Shown: positions 51,418-58,814 of the stretch, in pieces
Position numbering within the stretch: the first letter of the stretch is position 1
Layout of the letters: each line of letters starts with the position of its first letter
Assembly (NCBI RefSeq): GCF_003931565.1
Contig: NZ_RRYI01000004.1
Span: 248,001 to 312,000 of the forward strand
Direction: 5' to 3'
Source: Caulobacter sp. 602-1
GTDB lineage: Bacteria > Pseudomonadota > Alphaproteobacteria > Caulobacterales > Caulobacteraceae
DNA: 64,000 nucleotides
Translations under genes and position numbers: made by a program
The notes under the pieces: generated by a model
Told to the model about the DNA's origin: nothing
Databases searched by the model: none
Seen by the model: only the letters and a program-made list of their open reading frames with translations

Positions 51418-51471
51418 ATGTCGCTCGACCTCATCCTGTCCAACATGTCGCTCGACCTTATCCTGCCCAGC
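51418..51471 (+). repeat. 27-nt tandem duplication at AKR start codon
   Basis: Two 27-nt units, 51418-51444 and 51445-51471, both beginning ATGTCGCTCGACCT and differing at four or five bases. The duplication supplies a second in-frame start codon. Confidence 0.85.
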
Positions 51472-52458
51472 AGGCTGGGGTTTGGCACCGCTCCGCTCGG
51501 CAACATGTTCCGGGATATTCCCGAAGCCGAAGGGCTGGCCACCGTGACCGCGGCCTGGGACGACGGAATCCGCTATTTCGACACCGCGCCGCTCTATGGG
51601 GCCGGGCTCGCCGAATTGCGGCTGGGCAAGGCCCTGGAGGGCAAGCCGCGCGACGCCTACGTCATCAGCACCAAGGTCGGGCGGCTGGTCCTCGACGAGA
51701 TCGAGGACGTCAGGGCCCGGAATCTCGGCGAGAAGGGCGATGTCTTCAGATATGGCCGCCCAAACCGGATTGTGAATGACTACTCGGCCGACGCCACCTT
51801 GCGCTCGATCGAGGCCAGCCTCGAGCGTCTCCGCACCGACCGTATCGATGTCGTCTGGGTGCACGACGTCGCCCAGGATTTCTACGGCGACGATTGGCTG
51901 ATCCATTTCGAAAGCGCCCGCCAGGGCGCGTTCAAGGTGCTGGATCGATTGCGCGACGAGGGGGTGATCAAGGCTTGGGGTCTTGGCGTCAACCGCGTCG
52001 AGCCGATCGAGATCCTCCTGGCGTTGGAACACAATCGCCCGGACGGCTTCCTGCTCGCCGGCCGCTATAGCCTGTTGGATCATCGCCTTGCCCTGCAGCG
52101 CGTCATGCCGACCTGCGCCGAGCGGGGCCTGGGTATTGTCGTCGGCGGTCCCTACAGTTCCGGGGCCCTGGTGGGCGGCCCGAACTTCGAATACGCGCCG
52201 GCGCCACCGGCCATTCTGGAAAAGGTCGCCCAGATCAAGGCGCTGGCCGACGACTACGGGGTCAGCATGAAGGCCGCCGGCCTGCAGTTTTGCCTGGCCA
52301 ACCCAGCCGTCGCGGCGGTCATTCCTGGCGCAAGCCATCCTGGCCGCATCGCCGAGGACCGCGCGGCGCTGGAGGAGGCCGTGCCTGACCCGTTCTGGCT
52401 GGAGCTGCGCGCGGCGGGCCTTGTGGATCCGGCCGCGCCGCTTCCAGGCCTCGCCTGA
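51418..52458 (+). CDS. Aldo/keto reductase, paralogue of 21008
   Basis: A 346-residue aldo/keto reductase with the same motifs as its paralogue at 21008 (G-F-G-T-A-P-L-G-N-M-F, Y-F-D-T-A-P-L-Y-G-A-G, S-T-K-V-G-R, V-H-D-V-A-Q-D-F-Y-G). The start region is duplicated: M-S-L-D-L-I-L-S-N is followed by M-S-L-D-L-I-L-P-S, so the start may be 51418 or 51445. Unlike the paralogue it is single and has a three-unit operator upstream. D-threo-aldose or lactone-forming dehydrogenase by family likeness. Confidence 0.92.
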   Translation: MSLDLILSNMSLDLILPSRLGFGTAPLGNMFRDIPEAEGLATVTAAWDDGIRYFDTAPLYGAGLAELRLGKALEGKPRDAYVISTKVGRLVLDEIEDVRARNLGEKGDVFRYGRPNRIVNDYSADATLRSIEASLERLRTDRIDVVWVHDVAQDFYGDDWLIHFESARQGAFKVLDRLRDEGVIKAWGLGVNRVEPIEILLALEHNRPDGFLLAGRYSLLDHRLALQRVMPTCAERGLGIVVGGPYSSGALVGGPNFEYAPAPPAILEKVAQIKALADDYGVSMKAAGLQFCLANPAVAAVIPGASHPGRIAEDRAALEEAVPDPFWLELRAAGLVDPAAPLPGLA

Positions 52459-52471
52459 TCCGGCGAGGTCC

Positions 52472-52491
52472 AGCGTTCACTTAATTTTACG
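52472..52491 (-). promoter_or_regulatory. Direct-repeat operator before GFA gene
   Basis: Minus-strand units CGTAAAATTA and AGTGAACGCT, with a weak third CGTTATAAGG at 52492. The strong pair ends 93 bp before the ATG at 52585. Confidence 0.55.
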
Positions 52492-52584
52492 CCTTATAAC
52501 GCTGCGGCGCGAGACTTTGGGACATCATAGGCGGGACCTGAGGGCGGAAAGGCCTTCGAGCGGAAAGGCGATGGAGGCGATGGG

Positions 52585-52998
52585 ATGACCAAGAAGCACA
52601 CGGCGCGATGCGCCTGCGGATCGGTGACGTTCGAGTTCGACACAGATCCGGACTTCATCGCCGTCTGCCATTGTCTCGACTGCAAGAAAGCCTCGGGCGG
52701 CGAGGCCGCCGTCTGGTTCGGCGTTCCCAACGACGATTTCACCCTGACCGGCGGCGAGACGCGGGCTTTCGGCTATGTCGCCGACTCCGGCGGCAAGCTG
52801 GACCGCAACTTTTGCCCGACCTGCGCGGCTCGGCTCTACACGAGCAACCTGACGAGCTTTCCTGGCCTGACCTTCGTCCAGCTCGGCAGCCTCGATGACC
52901 CGACCGGCATCGCGCCAAAGCTCGAAATGTTCGTCAAGCGGCGGCTGCCCTGGGTGAAGCCCTTGGATCTTCCCCAATTCGAGGGCATGCCCAGCTGA
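52585..52998 (+). CDS. GFA family zinc protein (formaldehyde-activating-like)
   Basis: A 137-residue protein of the glutathione-dependent formaldehyde-activating family. Zinc ligands are visible as C-A-C-G-S-V, C-H-C-L-D-C and C-P-T-C. Most GFA-family proteins are uncharacterised; the founding member binds glutathione and formaldehyde. Fits an aldehyde-response setting, which is inference. Confidence 0.9.
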   Translation: MTKKHTARCACGSVTFEFDTDPDFIAVCHCLDCKKASGGEAAVWFGVPNDDFTLTGGETRAFGYVADSGGKLDRNFCPTCAARLYTSNLTSFPGLTFVQLGSLDDPTGIAPKLEMFVKRRLPWVKPLDLPQFEGMPS

Positions 52999-53181
52999 GC
53001 GCCTGCGGCGTTGGCCCAATAAGGTCGGCGGCGCTGCCTCGCGGGCCCGCCGCGTGCTCAAACGGACCTCGCCAACCTTGATCACCGCCGCCGAAAGCGG
53101 ACGAAGCCCAGGAGGGTCAAGGCGACTAAGGCTGGCCACGCCGGTCAAGCTCGAGAGCGTCGCGCCTTGGGCCTTTCGCAC

Positions 53182-53201
53182 GGTAAATTTTGGTTAAACG
53201 C
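53182..53201 (+). promoter_or_regulatory. Two-unit direct-repeat operator
   Basis: Plus-strand units GGTAAATTTT and GGTTAAACGC. No minus-strand gene starts nearby; it lies 156 bp before the GlcG-like ATG. Confidence 0.5.
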
Positions 53202-53269
53202 CGCCGAGCATCCGCGGGTCATCGACCCGAAAGTCATGGCGCAAGTTGGCCCGCCGCCGGCCGACTTGG

Positions 53270-53299
53270 CGCCTTCACGGCAATTTGCCGGTTTTAACC
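53270..53299 (-). promoter_or_regulatory. Three-unit direct-repeat operator before GlcG-like gene
   Basis: Minus-strand units GGTTAAAACC, GGCAAATTGC and CGTGAAGGCG, ending 58 bp before the ATG at 53358. Confidence 0.65.
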
Positions 53300-53357
53300 C
53301 GCCCAACATCCTTGGCCGCCGTAGCGTGGGCGAAGAGATCGACGGAGGCGAGATCCC

Positions 53358-53789
53358 ATGCCCAGACGTCTGGAGAGCCTGACCTTGTCGGACGCCAAGC
53401 TCATGCTGGCCGCGGGGGAAGCCAAGGCCCAGGCCCTGGGGCTGCCCTACAACATCGCCATAGTCGATGCGGGCGGGAGTCTCATCGCCTTCGTTCGCCA
53501 GGATCAGGCCTTGATCGGCTGCATCGACTTGGCGATCAGCAAGGCTACGACCGCGCGCCTCTTCGACAAGCCCACGAGCCTGATCGGTGAGCTGGCGGCC
53601 CCGGGCCATCCGCTGTTCGGCATCGGCCTGAGTAACGGCGGCAAGGTCGTCACCTTCGGCGGCGGACTGACGGTGGTCTCCGAAGGCGCCGTCATCGGCG
53701 CGGTCGGGGCCAGCGCGGGGACGGTCGAGGAGGATGTCGCCGTCGCCCAGGCCGCCGTCGAGGCGCTGAGCGCGCGTAGTCCAGGCTAG
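53358..53789 (+). CDS. GlcG/HbpS family protein
   Basis: A 143-residue protein of the HbpS/GlcG (haem-degrading) domain family, with the typical A-I-V-D-A-G-G-S-L-I-A-F-V-R start strand, A-I-S-K-A-T-T-A-R-L-F, and G-A-V-G-A-S-A-G-T-V-E-E-D-V at the C-terminus. Members bind heme or cobalamin or accompany oxidoreductases. No signal peptide. Role here unknown. Confidence 0.88.
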   Translation: MPRRLESLTLSDAKLMLAAGEAKAQALGLPYNIAIVDAGGSLIAFVRQDQALIGCIDLAISKATTARLFDKPTSLIGELAAPGHPLFGIGLSNGGKVVTFGGGLTVVSEGAVIGAVGASAGTVEEDVAVAQAAVEALSARSPG

Positions 53790-54176
53790 CGCCCCACGCG
53801 AATAGACCGGATTTAACCGCCGTACCTTGGGGAATGATCCTAAGGTTCCGGACATGGGGCGGCTTCGAGCTCGAAGTCATCGCAGGCATCCCGGCCTGTG
53901 TTCCCCTGTCGTTTTTCGCTCGGTGAGACGACCCCGGACATCGGCTTGATTTGGCGAAACATCCGCTTCGAAGGGAACCGCCTTGGCCAGGGCCGGAGTG
54001 CTGATCACCGGGATCCTGGCGCGGGGGCGTCGACCCCCGCACGCGATCCCACGCCCACGCCCGACGGCCGGGCGCCCGGAGCCCACCACCGCCGCGCGGG
54101 GCCGACCGATCGCCGGCGCGCTTCTCCAACCCGCCGCCACGACCTCGTGGCGCGCCCAACGCACAAGGACACCCTC
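53790..54176. other. 387-nt region before exported hydrolase
   Basis: Holds no credible gene. The hydrolase frame is open from 53898, but the signal peptide and AAGGAC ribosome binding site fix the start at 54177. A two-unit direct-repeat site lies at 53799-53818. Confidence 0.5.
53799..53818 (-). promoter_or_regulatory. Weak two-unit direct-repeat site
   Basis: Minus-strand units GGTTAAATCC and GGTCTATTCG. The second is imperfect, and the site is about 360 bp before the hydrolase start, further than other copies. Confidence 0.35.
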
Positions 54177-55133
54177 ATGATCCGATCGATCCTCGCCGCC
54201 GCGTTCGCCGCCAGCCTCCTGGCTTCGCCGGCCGCGTCGCGCGCCGCGCCCCCCGCCTCGACCATTTCGGTTCCCGTGGTCCACTATCGCACCGCCACCA
54301 TCGACGGTGTGAAGGTGTTCTACCGTGAGGCGGGCCCTGCCGACGGCCCGGTCGTGCTGCTGCTGCACGGCTTTCCGTCCTCGTCACACATGTTCCGTAA
54401 CCTCATCCCGCTGCTCGCCGACAAGTATCACGTCATCGCCCCGGACTATCCGGGCTTTGGGCAAAGCGATGCGCCGGACCATACGCAGTTCGCCTACACC
54501 TTCGCCCATGAGACCGACATCGTGGACGCGTTGGCCGCCAAGCTCGGCGCGCGGCGCTACGCGATCTACGTCATGGATTACGGCGCCCCGATCGGCTATC
54601 GCTTGGCGCTGAAGCACCCTGAGCGGATCAGCGGCCTGATCGTCCAGAACGGCAACGCCTACGACGAGGGGCTCAAGGAGGCCTGGGCGCCGATCAAGGC
54701 CTATTGGGCCGACGGCTCTCAGGCCAAGCGAGACGCGCTCGGCTTCCTGGTGACGCCGGAGAACACCAAGTTCCTGTATACCGACGGCATGGGCGATGTT
54801 TCGCGCATCAGCCCGGACAATTGGGTGGTTGATCAGGCCGCGCTCGACCGTCCCGGCAACCGCGACATCCAGCTGGACCTCCTCAAGGACCACGCCAGCA
54901 ACGTGCCGCTCTATCCGGCCTTCCAGAAGTTCTTCCGGGATCGTCAGCCCCCGACCTTGATCGTCTGGGGCAAGAACGACAAGGTCTTCGCCGAGGCTGG
55001 CGCCCAAGCCTATCTGCGCGATCTGCCCAAGGCCGAGGTGCATCTCCTCGACAGCGGCCATTTTGCGCTGGAAGACCGCTTGTCAGAAATGGCCCCGCTG
55101 ATCCGCGACTTCCTCGACCGCAAGGTTCGATAG
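54177..55133 (+). CDS. Exported alpha/beta hydrolase (dehalogenase/epoxide hydrolase-like)
   Basis: A 318-residue paralogue of the hydrolase at 48341 with an added signal peptide (residues 1-23, A-S-R-A). The same H-G-F-P-S-S-S-H-M-F-R, M-D-Y-G-A-P-I-G (Asp nucleophile) and S-G-H-F-A-L-E motifs are present. Probably cotranscribed with the sugar dehydrogenase 97 bases downstream. Again a cytosolic/exported pair of the same hydrolase type in one region. Confidence 0.9.
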   Translation: MIRSILAAAFAASLLASPAASRAAPPASTISVPVVHYRTATIDGVKVFYREAGPADGPVVLLLHGFPSSSHMFRNLIPLLADKYHVIAPDYPGFGQSDAPDHTQFAYTFAHETDIVDALAAKLGARRYAIYVMDYGAPIGYRLALKHPERISGLIVQNGNAYDEGLKEAWAPIKAYWADGSQAKRDALGFLVTPENTKFLYTDGMGDVSRISPDNWVVDQAALDRPGNRDIQLDLLKDHASNVPLYPAFQKFFRDRQPPTLIVWGKNDKVFAEAGAQAYLRDLPKAEVHLLDSGHFALEDRLSEMAPLIRDFLDRKVR

Positions 55134-55230
55134 CCGGCGACCCTAGGGGCCGAGCGCGCCAGTCTACGCCCCGAAGCCATCGCGGCGCTGAAGCGTTCTG
55201 GTCGAGACGGCCGTGGTCCAGAGGAGACTG

Positions 55231-56448
55231 ATGATGAAGCTTGCGACCCTAGCGGTGCTGTCGGCCGTGCTCTCGAGCGCCGCCCAAGCCCAGACAAATG
55301 TCGGCGCCAAGGCGCCTGAGGCCAGCCTGCCCTTCAAGCTTACCCAGGTCGCAACCTTCAACAAGCCTTGGCGCATCGCGTTTCTGCCGGACGGCAGGAT
55401 GCTCGTCACCGAAAAGCCGGGCGCGCTGTGGCTGGTCACACAGACAGGCGAGAAGACGGTGGTCGCCAACCCGCCGCCGGTGGTCGCCGACGGCCAGGGC
55501 GGACTGCTGGGGGTTTTCCTATCGCCTCGCTATGCGACCGACCATAGCGTCTACCTCACCTATTCCGCGCCCGGAGAGGGCGGCTCGAGCCTCGCCCTGG
55601 CCCGAGCAAGGCTTGAGCTTGGTCAGGGGCGGGCGAGCCTCGAAGACCTCAAAGTCATCTGGCGCGACGGCGCGGGCGGCCAGGGCGGCCAGTTCGGGGC
55701 TCAGGTCGCCTTTTCGCCGGACGGTCGGCTGCTCTACCTCACCGTCGGCGAGCGCCAGCGCATGACGCCGGCCCAGGATCCCAACCAGCCGCTGGGCAAA
55801 ATCCTGCGCCTGACGCTGGATGGCGCCCCGGCCCCCGGCAACCCGATGGCGGGAAAGACCGGCGCGGCCAGCGTTCCGATCATCGACCCGCCCGAGGACA
55901 CCGAGAAGGCCAGGACCGCGCCGGTGATCCGCACCTACACGTTCGCGGGCCCCAACCTCTCGCCGGCCGAAACCTGGAGCGTCGGGCACCGCACGCCCTA
56001 CGGCCTGGCCTTCGCCCCCGATGGGCGGCTGTGGGAGATCGAGCATGGGCCCAAGGGCGGGGACGAGCTCAACCTGATCGAGCCAGGCAAAAACTACGGC
56101 TGGCCGCTGGTGTCCTACGCTGTCAACTACAATGGCGTACCGATCCCGAGCCCGGACACGCGCCCAGACCTTCAGAAGCCCGTGCTTTACTGGACGCCGG
56201 TCATCGCGCCGGGAAACCTCGTCTTCTATCGCGGCGCGATGTTCCCGCAGTGGCGGGGATCGGCTTTCACCGGGGGCCTAATCAGCAAGTCCCTCAACCG
56301 GATCGTCATAGACGGCGCCGGCGCGACGGCGGCCGAGCGATGGGAGGTGGGGCGCCGGATCCGCGATGTCGAGATCGCGCCCGACGGCGCGCTTTGGCTG
56401 CTGGAGGACGAGAGCGCCGGCGGGCTTATCCGCGTGACGCCCAACTAG
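55231..56448 (+). CDS. Exported PQQ-type sugar (glucose/sorbosone) dehydrogenase
   Basis: A 405-residue secreted six-bladed propeller enzyme of the soluble glucose/sorbosone dehydrogenase family. Signal peptide at residues 1-19 (A-Q-A). Visible family motifs: P-W-R-I-A-F-L-P-D-G-R-M-L-V-T-E-K, Q-G-G-L-L-G-V, G-H-R-T-P-Y-G-L-A-F, E-H-G-P-K-G-G-D-E-L-N. The His in G-H-R and the Arg and Asp residues are the usual PQQ contacts. The ATG at 55231 (or 55234) follows GAGGAG. PQQ use is inferred from family only. Confidence 0.92.
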   Translation: MMKLATLAVLSAVLSSAAQAQTNVGAKAPEASLPFKLTQVATFNKPWRIAFLPDGRMLVTEKPGALWLVTQTGEKTVVANPPPVVADGQGGLLGVFLSPRYATDHSVYLTYSAPGEGGSSLALARARLELGQGRASLEDLKVIWRDGAGGQGGQFGAQVAFSPDGRLLYLTVGERQRMTPAQDPNQPLGKILRLTLDGAPAPGNPMAGKTGAASVPIIDPPEDTEKARTAPVIRTYTFAGPNLSPAETWSVGHRTPYGLAFAPDGRLWEIEHGPKGGDELNLIEPGKNYGWPLVSYAVNYNGVPIPSPDTRPDLQKPVLYWTPVIAPGNLVFYRGAMFPQWRGSAFTGGLISKSLNRIVIDGAGATAAERWEVGRRIRDVEIAPDGALWLLEDESAGGLIRVTPN

Positions 56449-56569
56449 GCCTTACCAGCGGCGCGTTGGCGCGCGCGAAGGCCATTGGAGCACCGACGCT
56501 GTGACGGCATCGGCTGGAGCGCCCCGGCCCGTTGCAGGGCGGGGCGCGCCGGCGTGTTCGAGAGGCGAC

Positions 56570-57238
56570 CTAGCCGCCGAGCGCGGCGAGCAGCGCCTTG
56601 CCGAGCGGCTCGGCCGAGTTCGGATTTTGGCCGGTGATCAGGCGACCGTCGACGACGACATGGGGCTGCCAGTTGTCCGCCGACGAATAGTCGGCGCCTT
56701 CCGCCCTCAGGGCTTCCTCCAGTTCATAAGGGACGTCCTCGCGGGCGTAGTCGAATTCTTCCTTCGTCGAAAAGCCGGTGACCTTCTTGCCGCGCACGAA
56801 CGGCGCTCCGTCGCCCAGATCGACGCCCAGCAGGCCGCACGGGCCGTGGCAGACGGCGCTGACGATCTTGCCGGTGGTCCAGGCGCGCACCACGGCCTTC
56901 TTGACGTGGGCGTTGCGCTGGATGTCCACCATCGGGCCCAGGCCGCCGGGGATCAGGATCGCGTCGTAGTCGGCGGCGTCCACCTCGGAAAGCTTGCGGC
57001 TGCGGTTGAGACGGCGAAAGGCCTTGCTCTCGAAGAACGCCTTCTGGGCGGGATCGGCCTCGTCATAGGCGTCGTAGGGGGTCCAGCCGCCCATGGGCGA
57101 GGCGAACTCAATGGCCACGCCGGCCGTGTCCAGGACGCCGAACGGGTGGGCGACCTCGGCGAAAAAGAAGCCGGTCTTGCGATTGTGTGGCCCGATCACC
57201 GGGGCATTCGTGACGATGAACAACACGTGCTTGGTCAT
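56570..57238 (-). CDS. DJ-1/PfpI family protein (Hsp31/glyoxalase III-like)
   Basis: A 222-residue class I glutamine-amidotransferase-like protein. The nucleophile elbow A-V-C-H-G-P carries the catalytic Cys, with G-G-L-G-P-M-V-D before it and conserved Glu near residue 20s. Relatives act as glutathione-free glyoxalases or chaperones that deal with methylglyoxal damage. The start at 57238 is chosen by homology; a direct-repeat operator lies 67 bp upstream. Confidence 0.92.
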   Translation of the reverse strand: MTKHVLFIVTNAPVIGPHNRKTGFFFAEVAHPFGVLDTAGVAIEFASPMGGWTPYDAYDEADPAQKAFFESKAFRRLNRSRKLSEVDAADYDAILIPGGLGPMVDIQRNAHVKKAVVRAWTTGKIVSAVCHGPCGLLGVDLGDGAPFVRGKKVTGFSTKEEFDYAREDVPYELEEALRAEGADYSSADNWQPHVVVDGRLITGQNPNSAEPLGKALLAALGG

Positions 57239-57564
57239 GATGACGCTCCATGGTCGAGAGAAGAGGCTCTCGGCCAGATCGTAGGCGCGGGGCTTTCGGC
57301 TCGGCGGTAAAGAGAGGTTAAGTGATTTGAATCGCTGTATCTTTTGAAAGGTCGCGCCCCAATCCGGGTCAATCGCACGCGATCTCACTATGCCTCGCGA
57401 CGCGTCAGGACTGGGGGCGGTGTCGGCTTTGGATGTCGGGCGCCGACGCCGCTGCGGGTCTCCGTGCGGCCGCGACCGGCGATGGCGGAGGGCCATTTGG
57501 GGGCCTTTTGACCGCCGGTTCGAGACAACGATCAGCGCCGGCTTTAGGCCTTTGTCAGATGGCC
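57239..57564. other. Region between DJ-1/PfpI and DUF2490 genes
   Basis: Holds a three-unit direct-repeat operator at 57306-57335 and otherwise nothing I recognise. Confidence 0.5.
57306..57335 (+). promoter_or_regulatory. Three-unit direct-repeat operator before DJ-1/PfpI gene
   Basis: Plus-strand units GGTAAAGAGA, GGTTAAGTGA and TTTGAATCGC, starting 67 bp before the start codon on the opposite strand. Confidence 0.65.
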
Positions 57565-58302
57565 TCAGCGCCTGACGGTGATCCAGATGGCCGCGGCGTT
57601 GATCTCAGGATTGGGGCCGGGCTGGAAGGTTGTCTGCCTAAGGTAGCCGGGTTCGATCGCAACGCCGCGCGCGAAGGGCACATGCACGCCGACGAAATTC
57701 AGCATCAGCCCCGGCCCGGCGCCGCCGGCCCACCGCGTATCGCGCAGTTCGTGGAAGTACTCGTTCCACAACACGACGCCGACGCCGGCCTTGCCGATCG
57801 GCGCATCAAGGCGGGTCAGTTGCCGAAGCCGCAAGGACATCCCGCGCTGGCCGCCGCGATAGCGCTCCTCGAGTTGCGTCCGCGAGGTGACAGCGCCGCC
57901 GCGCCATTTGAGCGGCTGCTGAAAATCGAGCTGCTCCACGGCGCGATGCTCGGTGAAGTCGGATCCGCCCGAGTCCACGTGGGTCCAAACGTAGCCGCCG
58001 CCGAGCATCATCTGGTCGCCGAGCCTGGTCCGCGCCACGATCCGAACCAGCTCGCGCGCGGGCGATGAGGTCCCGGTAAGCTGCGTGAAGCCGTCGACCT
58101 TCAACTCGGATCGGGGCGCAAGCGGCGTGATCAGCGAGAGGTTGACCCAGGCCTGGTCGTCATGGTCCGCGGCGCGGGCTGAGCGCCCGGGGGTCAAGGT
58201 CAGCAACACACAGCCGGCCAGACAACCGGCCGCGCGTCTCAGCGCCGCCCTCCGCGCCAGTCGATGTGAAAAGGTTGGCGAAGCGTTTCGACTGGAGCTC
58301 AT
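57565..58302 (-). CDS. DUF2490 family outer-membrane-like protein
   Basis: A 245-residue exported protein (signal at about residues 15-45, S-A-R-A-A) with alternating strands and the DUF2490 pattern: W-V-N-L-S-L near the N-terminus, R-T-Q-L-E-E-R-Y-R mid-chain, and a terminal amphipathic strand. Likely a small beta-barrel in the outer membrane. Function unknown. Confidence 0.82.
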   Translation of the reverse strand: MSSSRNASPTFSHRLARRAALRRAAGCLAGCVLLTLTPGRSARAADHDDQAWVNLSLITPLAPRSELKVDGFTQLTGTSSPARELVRIVARTRLGDQMMLGGGYVWTHVDSGGSDFTEHRAVEQLDFQQPLKWRGGAVTSRTQLEERYRGGQRGMSLRLRQLTRLDAPIGKAGVGVVLWNEYFHELRDTRWAGGAGPGLMLNFVGVHVPFARGVAIEPGYLRQTTFQPGPNPEINAAAIWITVRR

Positions 58303-58359
58303 GGCCGGTTCCCATCGGTGGCGACACCCATGGCTTACCGGGTTCTGTCCGGAACCCGC

Positions 58360-58379
58360 GGTTAAACGAGGTCAAGCGT
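58360..58379 (+). promoter_or_regulatory. Direct-repeat operator before DUF2490 gene
   Basis: Plus-strand units GGTTAAACGA and GGTCAAGCGT, starting 57 bp before the DUF2490 start on the opposite strand. Confidence 0.65.
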
Positions 58380-58606
58380 CGGCCTTGGCGTCTGGGGTTG
58401 CGAAGGTCGCGCTCGTCGTGGGCGATTGAGGATCTCGCCGATCGCGTCGACGCCGAACCGGACAGCGGCCATGGCGCGAAAGTCGTTGTCGTCACGGTGG
58501 TCGCCGATGGCCTTCAGGCCCTTGGACCACGGCTATCGAGGTCAGGAAGGGCGCGCTTGCGGATCCGCTCAGCCCAGACCTTAGGCGGGAGGATCCAAGT
58601 CTTGGT

Positions 58607-58626
58607 GGTAAAAAGAGGTAAAGCGT
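58607..58626 (+). promoter_or_regulatory. Direct-repeat operator before STN TonB receptor
   Basis: Plus-strand units GGTAAAAAGA and GGTAAAGCGT, 113 bp before the TTG at 58740. The same orientation and similar distance to a TonB receptor start are seen at 30441. Confidence 0.6.
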
Positions 58627-58814
58627 TTGGCTGGGCTGAGCGAACGGGATGTTTTCAAAGGTTGGCTTGAAGTAACGTCACGGGTGGGGACGTTGGGCGG
58701 CCTTAGGCTAGGCATCCGCCTGTCGGGACACAACTTCATTTGCGGGCTCGCTGGGAGCGGTTCCTGCAGCTCGGCGCTGGCCCAACCGGGAGGCGCCTCA
58801 CGACGGAGGTCGCT

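Larger units (their letters stand above)
52999..53357. other. Region between GFA and GlcG-like genes
   Basis: Holds no credible gene. It has two direct-repeat sites, a plus-strand pair at 53182 and a minus-strand triple at 53270, in opposite orientations. Confidence 0.5.
58303..58814. other. Divergent region between DUF2490 and STN TonB receptor genes
   Basis: Holds two plus-strand direct-repeat sites, 58360-58379 and 58607-58626. The receptor frame is open from a TTG at 58740. Confidence 0.5.
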
